DNA from: Thermomucor indicae-seudaticae
Taxonomy: Eukaryota > Mucoromycota > Mucoromycetes > Mucorales > Lichtheimiaceae
Assembly (NCBI GenBank): GCA_000787465.1
Contig: JSYX01000088.1
Span: 17,114-81,113, forward strand
Direction of reading: 5' to 3'
Length of the DNA: 64,000 bases
Position 1 is the first letter of the stretch. Every line of letters starts with the position of its first letter. Of this stretch, positions 23,772 to 35,517 are shown in pieces. The translations under genes and the position numbers were made by a program. Under the pieces are notes generated by a model that was given only the letters and a program-made list of their open reading frames with translations, ran no database searches and was not told where the DNA came from.

Positions 23772-26194
23772 ATGACAGATCCGATTGCCCCGCTTTTCCT
23801 TCATCCTTTAATGTCCTCGTCTTTCGATAATAACGTGCCGACCAGGTTTCCCAACTTGCCGCCGAAGGCACCAGGAGGCGACCTCTTGTTGGCCGAAGAA
23901 CGAGCCAAAGCCACCTTTGACGTGAAGGAACTCTCAAAGTTCATGTACACCGAGGAATGGCTCAACAAGATGTACAAAGTCCTTGACGTCCTGGAATCCG
24001 AACCCGCCTTTGACAAGTCGGACAGGTACTTTCAGAGTCGCAAAGAAAGAATTGCTTCTTCACTGTGGAAAGATAAACGACTGGTTGAACTCGTAAAGTA
24101 AGCTTCCATCTTTTTAAAATATGGAATATGGTATGCTAATATCGCTGTATATAGAGAACACAATTGGGATGAAACTGAAACTTCGATAGCAAACTTTCTG
24201 TACGATCAATCCACTCCGGTAACGTTCTTATCACCTAAACATGGATCAATTGGGTCTCATTCTTATACAACAACAGTTTACATTGCATTATCAAATGTTC
24301 ATTCCGACATTAAAGAACCAGACGACCGAAGAACAGAAGAAACTGTTCCTAGAACCTGCGCTGAAACACCATATCATTGGTTGCTATGCACAGACTGAGG
24401 TAAAGAACAACAAGAGCGGAAAAGTGCCTTGATGGAATAAGCTGACATGTATGGAAAAGATCGGCCATGGCTCCAATGTGCAGGGACTGGAAACCACTGC
24501 CACCTACATTAACGAAACCAACGAATTCGAGATCCACTCTCCTTCGCTGACAGCCGCCAAGTGGTGGATCGGCGGTCTTGGCAAAGCCGCGACGCATGCT
24601 ATTGTGATGGCGAGACTGATCTTGAACGGCAAGGACTATGGTCCGCATCCATTCTGTGTTCAGATCCGTAGTTTAGAAGACCATCGCCCGCTCAAGGGCA
24701 TTACTGTCGGTGACATTGGCCCCAAGTTTGGTTTCAACTCGGTCGATAACGGGTTCATCATGTTTGATCACTATCGCGTGCCGCACATTTCGTTCCTGGC
24801 AAAGTACTCGCAAGTCATACCGGGCACCGGTGAATACGTCAAGCCTCCAAATGCAAAGCTGTCCTATGGCACAATGGTTTATGTCCGTGCCAACATTGTC
24901 ATGGGTAAGTTCAATGTGTCATTATAATAATGTAAAGAAAAGAAACTGACAAAGGAAAAAGGTGTCCGACTTGCTATCGCCAAGGCAGTGACCATCGCCA
25001 CTCGATACTCTGCCGTTCGTCGCCAGTTCGTCGACGCAAGTGATCCACGCAAATGGAACAACCAGGTGATCGAAACACCCGTGCTAGATTACACCATGCA
25101 GCGATATCGGTTGCTCCCGACCATCGCTACGGCTTATGCTTGCTTCTTTACGGCCCGCGAAATGTTCCGTCTTTACAACCTGAATCAGGAAGAAATGGCC
25201 AAAGGCAACTTTAACTTGCTGGCTGATTTGCATGCCAGCTCGTCGGGTCTAAAGAGCTTGACGACGACCATGGCTGTCGAGGCCATTGAAGACTGCCGAC
25301 GTGCATGCGGTGGTCACGGTTATAGCATGTTTTCTGGTCTAGGCCAGTTTTACCAAGATTACCTGCCCAATGTTACTGTAAGTTTTCGCCAAAAAAAAAG
25401 AAAGATCCACCTACTAATGATGGCAATAGTGGGAAGGTGATAATTACATCCTGACGCAACAGACAGCTCGCTACTTGCTCAAGACATACCGCAACGTGGT
25501 AGCCGGCAAGGCCGTGCCATCCGAATACAACCAGACAATCACTTACCTCAGCCAGTACTTGCAAGACCCCCGAGCCAAATGCCCAGCTACCTCTGCGACC
25601 GATTTCATGAACCCTGAACTCATTCTTTCCGCGTTCGGTTTCCGGGCCGCTTACGGTATCGCGCAAGCGGCCGAGCTCATTGACCGCCAGGGCCGATCAT
25701 GGAACTCCATGTTGGTCGAAATCAACCGTATTTCGCGTGCGCACTGTCAATACATGCTTGTGCGCAACTTTATCGTTTCGCTGCAGAACGACGAGACCCT
25801 GGCGAAACCCGAGATGCGGCCGATCCTCCTCGTACTCCGTACGCTGGCTGCCCTGTTTGCACTGTACACCATGGAAAAGGAGTTGGCGGAATTCTTGACC
25901 TCGGGTTACCTGTCGCCCGAGCAAACGGGTTTGCTCAAGCAGCAAGTGATTGCCCTGCTCGACCAGGTGCGTCCAAATGCTGTCGCTCTGGTGGACGCAT
26001 TTGCTTTACCAGACTATTACCTCCATTCCGCATTGGGCCGATACGATGGCAAAGTGTACGAGGCTTACACCAAGATGGCAGAACGCGAACCACTCAACCA
26101 GACCTTGGTTGTTGATGGATACGAACAGTTTATCAAGCCTTTGGTGCATGATGGTCTCAAGGCTGCCGGCAGCTTCCAAGTGGCAAAGATCTAG
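23772..26194 (+). CDS. Peroxisomal acyl-CoA oxidase
   Basis: FAD enzyme catalysing the first step of peroxisomal beta-oxidation (acyl-CoA to trans-2-enoyl-CoA plus hydrogen peroxide). Six exons (23772-24097, 24155-24218, 24277-24399, 24460-24904, 24962-25377, 25430-26194) join in frame to about 712 residues, a normal length. Diagnostic segments: FTLHYQMFIPTLKNQTTEEQ, IIGCYAQTEIGHGSNVQGLE (FAD-site loop), KWWIGGLGKAATHA, PLKGITVGDIGPKFG, YSAVRRQF, and EDCRRACGGHGYS carrying the region of the catalytic Glu. The C-terminus is AKI, a plausible but non-canonical PTS1 peroxisomal signal. No mitochondrial leader is seen. Confidence 0.95.
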
Positions 26195-26450
26195 TAGAAA
26201 TCTGTATACAACATATTCATATACCTTCTTTTTTGTAGATTTTATCTGTAGAGTAATAACCAAGAACTTTCTTTTGCGTTTTTTGTTCAAATAAACCATC
26301 TGTCAAGGACCTACTTGACAGACTCTGCATAATTTACATAAGTACTTCAGGCTTTATTTACATTTGGAACAAGTACTTTGGTTATATACAGCAGAAACTA
26401 AAAGCTACTGCTAGGAAATATAGGAAGCAAGTCAACTTACGGAGGTTAAC

Positions 26451-27640
26451 TCAGTATGCATGGGGATTGGGAGTGCCAGCATACGGGTTGGGTGTGTTTG
26501 CAGCGTGAGGGTTAGGAGTACCAGAATGGGATCGCTTCAAGTAATGATCCGCTTGGTATCCCAACATGTCAGCAGCAAGCTCTATAATAAATAAAAGGGT
26601 CAGAAGATCCCCAAAGTAATATGCATGATCAGCTAACGCTTACCGTGTGCCAAACCATAATCAACATCAAGAATCTCGCAAACTTCACTGATAGGCACTT
26701 CCTCATCAGTATATTGGGCTGCTAGCACAAGTGCAGCAGCGGCAAGAACGTTTCCTCTGTACATGAGAGAAAACGGAGCGCCCATGCTACAAATAGGTAT
26801 GAACAATCATCTGCTTACTACAAACAAATGCAACGTCACACATACCTCTGATAAAGCAACATCCAAGCCCGGCGCAAGCATAAAGGCGAAACTAGTCAGG
26901 AGAATGATGAATACCTTGCTCGGTGCGAGCTCTGGGCTGTCCGCTTACTGTTATGAGCCTCGAGCTCACAGAGGTACGCCTGAGGGTGGTCAATCGTCAT
27001 GTCAAAGCACACAGTCTCCAACAGAATCAGTTCATTGCAAAGCACCGTATCTTGCCACTTGATAAAGTCCTTGGAGTTCTCATCCAACTGCAACTTGTCA
27101 TTCTTCTGAGCTTTTTGAGCGCACGCAGTCACGAGATCCTTCATGCGCCGGGCTGACTCTTCCACCTTGGTCGCCAGATAAAGACAAGTTGCAGCCATGT
27201 CCTATCAAGGCAAATCTCTTAATTAGCCCACTCATTTGCCTTTTTTATCTAGTGTGGGAAAAATACTCACGTAGACATGAAATCGCTTCATGGACTGCCT
27301 CATGTAGAAGCGGTGGAACAAGGTGGTTGCAGTGGAAGAAACAATCACAGGACTACAGGGAGTCAACTCGGTACGTAGACGCGTCAAGAAAAGGCATGGA
27401 AGGCTTACAGATTCAACTTCGCAGCAACAGCTAAAATGTAATGACAGCCTTTGGTTCTGTCCATACGCTCCTGTTCGGGGGTAATACCATCAGCAATGCT
27501 GGGTGTGTCAAGCAGCTCATCAGCAGTAAAGATCCACTAGTTGGGCTTCAATCAGCAATGATTGCACGCTCGGAGAAATGATCAGTGCTACTTACTTGAG
27601 AATCAGCATCGTCGCTTTCAAATGGCATTTGGAAAACCAT
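26451..27640 (-). CDS. Cyclin K/T-type cyclin (transcription-elongation kinase partner)
   Basis: Seven exons (27640-27596, 27536-27409, 27352-27271, 27201-26949, 26891-26846, 26786-26644, 26581-26451) join in frame to about 275 residues. The first cyclin fold shows WIFTADELLDTPS, ATTLFHRFYMRQSMKRFHVY and ATCLYLATKVEE. The link LCNELILLETVCFDMTIDHP and second fold (RRAWMLLYQS, MGAPFSLMYRGNVLAAAALV, LAAQYTDEEVP) fit cyclins that activate CDK9/CDK12-like (Bur1, Ctk1) kinases phosphorylating the RNA polymerase II tail. The C-terminus is a short repeat of GTPNPHA-like units. Which of Bur2, Ctk2 or cyclin K it replaces cannot be decided here. It is divergent from myosin V, with 246 bases between start codons. 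Confidence 0.88.
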
Positions 27641-27886
27641 TGTTGAGTTGAGTGAAAGAAAAGTGGCGGACGCTGTTGTGTGTTGCGCTATTTAAATCTC
27701 CGTTTTGGATTTCCGTTTCGGTTGCTACGTTGCGGACCTTGCCCTGTCCCTCTCTTTTCTCTTCCCTCTCTCTGTCCACCTTTTTCTTGCAAGGAACCGA
27801 ACGCGCGCCTTTTTCTTTCGACTGAGAGCAACGCAAAGAGGAGAACTCACGAAAGAAGAGAACAAAACGAAACAAACCCAGTGGCA
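27641..27886. promoter_or_regulatory. Short divergent promoter region, cyclin / myosin V
   Basis: Only 246 bases separate the two start codons. The stretch includes a long CT-rich tract (about 27735-27800). It must hold both 5' leaders, so shared regulation is likely but unproven. Confidence 0.5.
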
Positions 27887-30800
27887 ATGACAACGGCTCG
27901 TCAAGCGGTTGAAGTCTATACCAAAGGAACCAAGGCTTGGTTCCCGGATAAGGTCGAAGCCTGGGTCTCCACGACCTGTGTCTCGAGTACCATTGACGAC
28001 AATAAAGTGCGACTTGTATTCGAGGGCGATAACGATGGACAGGTATGGTTCTTTATGAAACATCATGTGAAACCGTAAGGGCGGACCTGATTCGTTCGCA
28101 AAAAAGGAATACGTGTTCGAATCCACCTTGGCCGAGATCGAAAAGAATGGCGGTTCAGCCTTGCCACCGCTAAGAAATCCACCGAAAATGGAGTATACTG
28201 ATGATTTGACAAACCTCAGTCATCTGAACGAACCTGCAGGTACATGTCCATTCGCTTCTATGCCGCCCTCTGAACTCACGCTTGCTTGTTCCAGTGCTCA
28301 ACACGATCCGCACGCGATATATGCAACATCTCATCTATACCTATTCTGGTATCGTGCTGATCGCCGTGAATCCTTTCGATCGTGTGGCTCTGTACGACCC
28401 TGATATTGTTCAGCAATACTCTGGTAAACGTCGAGGAGAACTCGAACCTCATCTTTTTGCTATTGCCGAAGACGCGTATCGATGTATGATTCGTGAACAA
28501 ATGAACCAGACGATTGTCGTTTCAGGAGAAAGGTGCGCGCTTTCTATGGGTTTTGGAAAGAGAACTTCTGTTGTATTTATCGTTCGGATTCTATAGTGGT
28601 GCTGGTAAAACGGTCAGTGCGAAATACATTATGCGATACTTTGCCACCGCAGACGATCAGGAATCCGTCGGAAAAAAGAAAAAGTCGAGTGGCGGCATGA
28701 CAGAAGTAGAAGAACAGATCTTAGGTACGACACAATTGCACTTCTTTGTTATTATTCCAGTGGTGTGCGTGCACTTATATCTTTAAACCTCAGCTACCAA
28801 TCCTATCATGGAAGCGTTTGGTAACGCCAAGACGACGCGTAACGATAACAGTTCTCGGTTCGGAAAATACATTGAGATCCAGTTTGACGATGGAGCCAAC
28901 ATTATCGGTGCAAAGATTCGTACTTATCTGCTGGAGCGATCACGATTGATCTTTCAACCACCAACCGAGAGAAATTATCACATCTTTTATCAGGTAATCA
29001 TAGTAACAAACAGCTGGGTAAGAGGGCAGGATTGACAGAGGGATATACATAGCTTTGTGCTGGTGCGCCATCATCTGAAAAGAAGGAATACGAACTCGGT
29101 GATTACACGAGCTTCCATTACCTGAACCAAAGTGGAACTGGCACGATTCCAGGAGTAGATGATGCAGCCGAATTTGAAGTCACCCAACGCGCTCTGTCCA
29201 CCGTCGGTTTATCAGTCCAGTTACAGTGGAAGATCTTTCGGCTGTTATCAGCACTGTTGCATATCGGTAATATTCAGATTACCGGACGTGGCGACGCAAT
29301 GCTATCCGAGAACGACCCAGCCTTGCTGACCGCCACCAAATTAATGGGTATCAATGCGACAGAATTCAGAAAGTGGATCGTACGCAAACAAATCGTCACT
29401 CGGTCAGAAAAGATCGTCACGAACTTGACGCCAGCCCAAGCCCACGTTGTCAAGGACTCGGTCGCGAAATACGTCTATGCCAATCTGTTCGATTGGCTGG
29501 TCGGTGTCATCAACGATAGCTTGTCTTGCCCTGAAGCCGACAAGGTGGCCACGTTTATCGGTGTGTTGGATATTTACGGTTTCGAGCACTTTAAAAAGAA
29601 TTCCTTTGAACAATTCTGTATCAACTATGCCAACGAAAAATTACAACAACAAGTAAGATTGCACACGGCTCGATTGCATACCACTTATTCTAACCTGCTG
29701 TGTTATATAGTTCAATCAACACGTTTTCAAACTGGAACAAGAAGAATATGTTCGCGAAAAGATCAATTGGAGTTTCATTGAGTTTAGCGATAACCAGAAA
29801 TGTATCGAATTGATCGAAGGACGGATCGGTATCTTGTCACTATTGGATGAGGTAACGGAAAGAAGTGGCATTGATCATTTATGGGCTGCTTATTGCTTTC
29901 ATTCAACCTAGGAATCTCGTCTTCCGGCAGGCTCGGATCAGGGATTTGTTCAAAAGCTCTACTCTAGCTTTTCCACTCCAGAGTTCAAGAACTACTTTAA
30001 GAAACCGCGGTTTTCGAATAGTGCATTCACGATTGCTCACTATGCCCATGATGTCCAGTACGAAGCAGAAAACTTTTTGGACAAGAACAAGGACACTGTA
30101 CCGGATGAGCATTTATCTTTGCTCCAGAGCTCGGATTTCGATTTCTTGACGGACGTCTTGGAGAAAGCGGCTGCCAGCAACCCTGCACCAGCGGTAACTA
30201 TCCCCGTTTTAGTAGTCAAGTATCCGAGTGCTAAATGAAGCTTACTTCGTTTTAGAGTGAAAACAAGCGCATGAGCATGATGCTTCGAAAGCCAACACTC
30301 GGTTCCATTTTCAAGGTAAACAAATCTTGCAAAGTGATAAAAGATAAAGAGCCACTAAAGATGGACTATATAAACAGGCATCGCTGATTAACCTGATGGA
30401 TACCATTGGCAACACCAATGTGCATTATATCCGCTGTATCAAGCCCAACGAAGCCAAGGTCGCTTGGGAATTCGAGCCCAACATGGTGCTCTCCCAACTA
30501 CGAGCATGCGGTGTCCTGGAGACAATCCGCATTAGTTGCGCCGGTTACCCGTCGCGATGGACATTTGAAGAATTCGCCGACCGCTACTATGCCCTTGTTC
30601 CCTCCAAATACTGGGACGCCAAGGCCAACCCGGACATGTCGCAGCTCTGCTCCATTATCCTGGACTCCTGCATTAAGGACAAGGACAAGTATCAAGTCGG
30701 CACCACAAAGATCTTTTTCCGTGCAGGACAGGTAAACAAGTCCTATGCGTCTTGATTTATTGTCACCTCCCAATAACGTCTTTTCTCCATTAGCTTGCAT

Positions 30801-33732
30801 ACATGGAAAAGTTACGCGCAGATCGATTCAATGCTTGCGCCACGCTGGTCCAAAAGAATGTGCGACGGTTTATCTACCGTAATCGCTACGTGCGTATGCG
30901 CGAATTGACGCTCGGTTTGCAACGCGTCGCACGACGCAAAGTCGCACAGGCCAAGATGCAGTTGCTCCGGGAACAAAAGGCAGCTATCCAGATTCAAGCT
31001 CGCTGGCGTGCGTATGTTGCGCGGAAGCAGTACCTTGCCAAAATGCAATTCATTCTTCAACTGCAGACAGGTAAATATTGGAAGAGCAAGTATCAATTTT
31101 GGGCCAGTTCTTCTTTGCTCATAACATTGTTTAGCAATTCGTGGACATCAAGCGCGTCGTTCGCTCGGCCAGGCAAGAGAAAACGAGGCGGCTATTCGTA
31201 TTCAAAGTCTTGTTCGTGGATGGTAAGAAAATAAAGGGAAGATGAAAGAACAAAAGCTGATCAACCATTTATCAGGTTTGCCCGCAAGCAACACAAGGCG
31301 AAGCGCGACTTCATCATTCATCTGCAATCATGCGTTCGTCGTCGGGCCGCCAAGAAGCAACTGTTGGCTCTTCGCAATGAAGCCCGATCCGCGAACCATT
31401 TCAAGGAAGTATCCTACAAGCTGGAGAACAAGATTGTCGAGTTGACGCAGACCATCACCACGCTCAAGAACGAAAACAGATCACAATCCGAACGCATGGG
31501 TCAGCTCGAGGCGCAGATTCGCACGTGGGTGGAAAAGTATGAGAAACTCGAAAAGAAGTCAAAGAACCTCGAGGCCGAGTTGGCAAAGCCTACTGTTCCG
31601 CAGGAGGAATATGATGCGCTTCAGAAAGAAAAGGACGAGCTGGCGGCTGAATACCGCGCATCCAAAGACAGGATCAAGTCGCATGAGGCTACGATCACTC
31701 AGTTGACCGAACAGCTCAAGGCCGAAAAGGAGGATAAGGAGCGTCTCCTGAAGACGATCGAGGAAATGAAACAACACGTCAGGGACGAAGCAGAGGAGAC
31801 CGAGTTGGCTGAATTAAGAAGCCAGAATGCGGCCATGAAAGCTCAGTTATCACAAGTGCTGCATACGCCTCGACGCCAGCAGTCGGTTTCTGCGAAAGGA
31901 AGGAGCTTGTCTCCGTTACCACCTCCAGCAGATGGCATTCGCAACTTGTCTCCCTCTCCTATTCGACATCCATCCACTGAACTTCTTCCTCTCAAAGAAT
32001 CTACTACCTCTACACCCGCAGCAGCACCCCGTACCCCGTCTCCTATCGCGGCACCGCTCAGTCGGAAGGGACGCCGCAACAGCACGGCGGCTGTTCCAGA
32101 GAGCAGGCCAAAGACTTCCATTGATAACTTGAGACAGGCAGAGCTATTGACAAGGACACCTCGACCCACTTCCATCCATCAGTTTGGTCCCATGTTTGCT
32201 GGTGGCAAGGCGGGTGACCTTGCTGAAAGCCTTGGTGAGAATCCAGAGGAAGAGGTAATAACGAAGCGTGCAGACAAAAAAAGCAAAAATTGACAGTCTA
32301 TCTTTTAGATCAAGGCCCTTTTGCATGATGAAGAAGGACTTCACGAGGAGATTTTGGAAGGTCTGATCAAGGCTGTCCGGATGCCTTTGCCGGCCGTGCA
32401 GAACCCGCCTGCGAGAAAAGAGGTCTTCTTCCCTGCCCATATCATGGCCCTGTGTGTCCGAGAAATGTGGGCTGTCGGTTACGTCCAGGAATCCGAACGT
32501 CTGTTGTTTGCCATCATGGACACGATCCAAAAGCAGTGTCTGGTAACGATGATGATATCCCTTGTACTGTAGGTCCGTGTCTGACAGAGAGAGAACCTTT
32601 TTAGAGCTTTACGGGTGAAGAAGCCATCGTGCCCTGTGGTTTCTGGCTATCCAACGTGCACGAGCTCCTATCACTCATTTGCATCGCCGAACACGAAATC
32701 GAACGCGAAATGCATGCGGGTGGACTCAAAACGGTCAGCTGGCAAGACTTTGAAAAGCTCGTCGCGACCGTGAAATTTGAGCTCCAGTGCCTGGAAGACA
32801 ATATCTTTCACGCATGGATGAAGGAACTGAAAAAGGTCCTCGGTAAAATGGTGATTCCTGCCGTGATCGAGGGCCAATCCTTGCCAGGCTTCATGACCAG
32901 CAATACGAGCCACTTTTTCAATAAGATCTTGACGGGCTCTTCCCAACCAGCCTACACCATGGACCAGCTCTTGCATTTCCTCAATAAGGTCTGGCGCGTA
33001 CTGACTTGCTACTTTATCGAGCACACCGTCTCGACACAGATCTTGACCGAGCTCTTGAAACTCATTGGCGTCTCGGCGTTCAACGACCTTTTGATGCGGA
33101 AGAACTTTTCGTCCTGGAAACGCGCTATGCAGATTCAATACAATATTACTCGCATTGAAGAATGGTGCAAGGGCCATGATATACCCGAAGGAACACTCCA
33201 GTTGGAACATCTGATGCAGGCCACCAAATTATTGCAGTTCAAAAAGGCAACGTTGCAAGATATTGAGAATATCTATGATGTTTGCTGGATCCTTTCTCCA
33301 ACCCAGATTCAAAAGCTCATTTCCCAGTACCAAACTGCTGATTACGAGGTAGTAATAATAATGATACAGCTGGCGAGGGAATGTGTCTCATTTCTGATCA
33401 TTTTGCTCTTTAGAACCCTGTAAAGCCCGAGATACTGAAAGCTGTTGCTGCACACGTTGTGAGCGGTGACAAGAGCGATGTCTTGTTACTCGAAAACGTT
33501 TCCCTTGATGATACCACGAATCCATTCGAGATACCAGTTCAACGAGAAATTCAACTCGAAAGATATATGCCTGCTTGGGTAATCTACTTCATAAGAAAAC
33601 AACGCAAACAGAATCATTAATCTCTAACCCTCTGTTATGTAGATCCAACCGAAACGGCTTCGTCGTCTGATTTTGCTCAAGGAATACCAACAGGAAATCA
33701 CCGTGGAATCAATGGCAGTAGCAAAAGCATAA
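27887..33732 (+). CDS. MYO5-like: Class V myosin heavy chain
   Basis: Processive actin motor that carries secretory vesicles and organelles to growth sites. About 17 exons give roughly 1,600 residues. The SH3-like N-terminus (VEAWVSTTC) is followed by the motor: [18 protein letters not shown]-loop GESGAGKT, switch [14 protein letters not shown], switch [22 protein letters not shown], the actin-binding helix IRCIKPNE, and converter [11 protein letters not shown]. Six tandem IQ-like motifs (about residues 770-910) would bind calmodulin light chains. A coiled coil and a Ser/Pro-rich linker ([19 protein letters not shown]) lead to the C-terminal DIL cargo domain ([46 protein letters not shown]). 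The C-terminus is SMAVAKA. The ORF is intact across the exons I checked. Confidence 0.96.
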
Positions 33733-34419
33733 AGTATCCCTCCTTTTCCTTCCCTCTGTTTTTTGTCTTTTTTCCCTTTCTTTGTCAATATAACACTACA
33801 GTAAACGCAAGTTAATTTTGGACGATTGAAGAAAACGTTGGGGAACAGTCCGAGGCGTTATGAATCTAAAATCGTATGAGACAAAAGGAAAGTACCACGA
33901 AGAATAAGTAGAAGGTACTCTAAGATAAACGAGGAAGACGTGATAGTCGATTCACCAGCGGTGAGCTTGGGGCGCATGGAAGTCTCAAGGTATAGAGATG
34001 ACAGGTCCCGACCATTTTACTTCCTTCTGTCATTCTGCTCCTGCTAAGGTTCGCTAACGATGTCGACATATGGGGATCGTATCGCGGCTTACAATATGAT
34101 ACGCCTCGACATCGTATCGATTATAAATATCGTATATCGATCTGTAGCGATCGTGAACAGTATCCAATGTGGTAACTGGTTGTCATATTATAGACAGAAT
34201 CTGTCTGCTGAAGACAGATATAAACACACACACGACGCTGCCACAGATTGCTTGTCATGCCTAGCTAAGCTAATGGGGCCTTCCACCGTCGTTCAGTATT
34301 ATAGACTATATAGGTATAAAAAGAGTATATATTCAGTTTGCAAAAGAGAGAAAGATAGACAAAACGAGAGAGGACACAGAACTTATATAATAGGTTTACA
34401 ACAACAATTACTTCGACTA
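33733..34419. other. Intergenic region with ATCGTAT-rich palindromic patch
   Basis: Lies between the 3' ends of myosin V (+) and a polyQ protein gene (-). At about 34072-34160 the sequence repeats ATCGTAT and its near-complement ATACGA/ATCGAT several times, giving overlapping short palindromes. No gene seen. Confidence 0.45.
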
Positions 34420-35517
34420 CTACTCGGGTAAAAGGGCGATTCGGTCCTGGAGCCAAAGACAATCGCCTTGCCAACGTCTTTTTTCGTCCGCGACCTGATT
34501 CAGTTTTTCAGCGGCTTGTTGCTGTCGCGAGATGACCTGCTCCAGCCGTTTGCGGGATTGTTTCTCCTCCGCCAGCTGAGCCTGCAACTGCTGAATCATG
34601 GCCAAAAGGGCCTTGGTGTTTTGTTCTGGTTCTTTGAGGAGAAGTGGTCCACTTGCCATGGCTGGTGGACAAGACAGACGCCTGGCATCATTCTTGCTGT
34701 TCTTCCGGATATGCTGCCGACAGTGTGGGCATTGTTGTTCTTGATGCTGTCGTTGTTGTGGAAGAAGCGATGGGTCTGTTTGAACCTGTACGTGTCGGGC
34801 GCGCATGATGGATCGCCGTTTAATAGCAGCTGGAGGAATCGAACGCAACGAGGTTCGATCAGGTAGTGGGCTTGTTGTTGTTGCTGCTGCAATGGCCGCA
34901 GACGCTACGGCAGCCGGGAGCGGGGCAGGTCGACGCGGGCTTTTCGAAGGTGGCATAGGGAAATCCGGTATGGGCGGTGGTGGAACGTCAGGTGGAGGAG
35001 GGAGAACGTCCTTTTCAGATGCCTCGCTGTAAACTCCAGAGTCTCGCAGACGCTGACAAGCAGCAGCAAGTTGTTGTTGTTGTTGTTGTTGTTGCTGCTG
35101 TGGTTGTTGTTGTTCCTCCTCTTCTTCTTCCTCAGCAGGAGGTTCGTAAACAGGGAGAGGAATGTGAGTCGGTTTCGTTGATGAAGTGGTGGTTTTGACT
35201 TCATCTGGCTTGCGTTTACGAAGCTTGTTCAAGATCTTGGAAGCACGACGCAAATGTTGTTGCTGTAAGCGTTTTGAAGATGGTTTCGCGAATTCTTCGG
35301 GACTTGTGTTGGCCAAAAACTCTGCGAGGGCATAAGTATCAACTCGGACTCTTCGGCCGCTATCTGCACTGTTGACAGATTTAAATGCACTGCTGCCATC
35401 GTCCGAGAAAATAAGCGAGCTACTATCGTCGTCGTCATTATCATCGTCATCAAAGAATGTAATGGGTTTTGCAGGGCGAAGAACGACCCGTTGTTCAGAG
35501 ACTGGTTTCGGTGCCAT
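34420..35517 (-). CDS. PolyQ/proline-rich coiled-coil protein of unknown function
   Basis: Single exon of about 365 codons from MAPKPVSEQRVVLRP; an in-frame ATG at 35580 would add 21 residues that look non-coding. Order: an acidic DDDDNDDDD run, a conserved-looking block RVDTYALAEFLANTSPEEF (about residues 60-85), a basic segment, Glu and Gln runs (the Gln run is encoded at about 35078-35105), a proline-rich stretch (PPPPDVPPPPIPDFPMPPS), a possible Cys pair CPHC, then a coiled coil ending near DRIALLPE. The ALAEFL..TSPEEF block recalls a short motif seen in otherwise unrelated fungal proteins; this is from memory and unproven. Scaffold or adaptor function is a guess. Confidence 0.65.
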   Translation of the reverse strand: MAPKPVSEQRVVLRPAKPITFFDDDDNDDDDSSSLIFSDDGSSAFKSVNSADSGRRVRVDTYALAEFLANTSPEEFAKPSSKRLQQQHLRRASKILNKLRKRKPDEVKTTTSSTKPTHIPLPVYEPPAEEEEEEEQQQPQQQQQQQQQQLAAACQRLRDSGVYSEASEKDVLPPPPDVPPPPIPDFPMPPSKSPRRPAPLPAAVASAAIAAATTTSPLPDRTSLRSIPPAAIKRRSIMRARHVQVQTDPSLLPQQRQHQEQQCPHCRQHIRKNSKNDARRLSCPPAMASGPLLLKEPEQNTKALLAMIQQLQAQLAEEKQSRKRLEQVISRQQQAAEKLNQVADEKRRWQGDCLWLQDRIALLPE

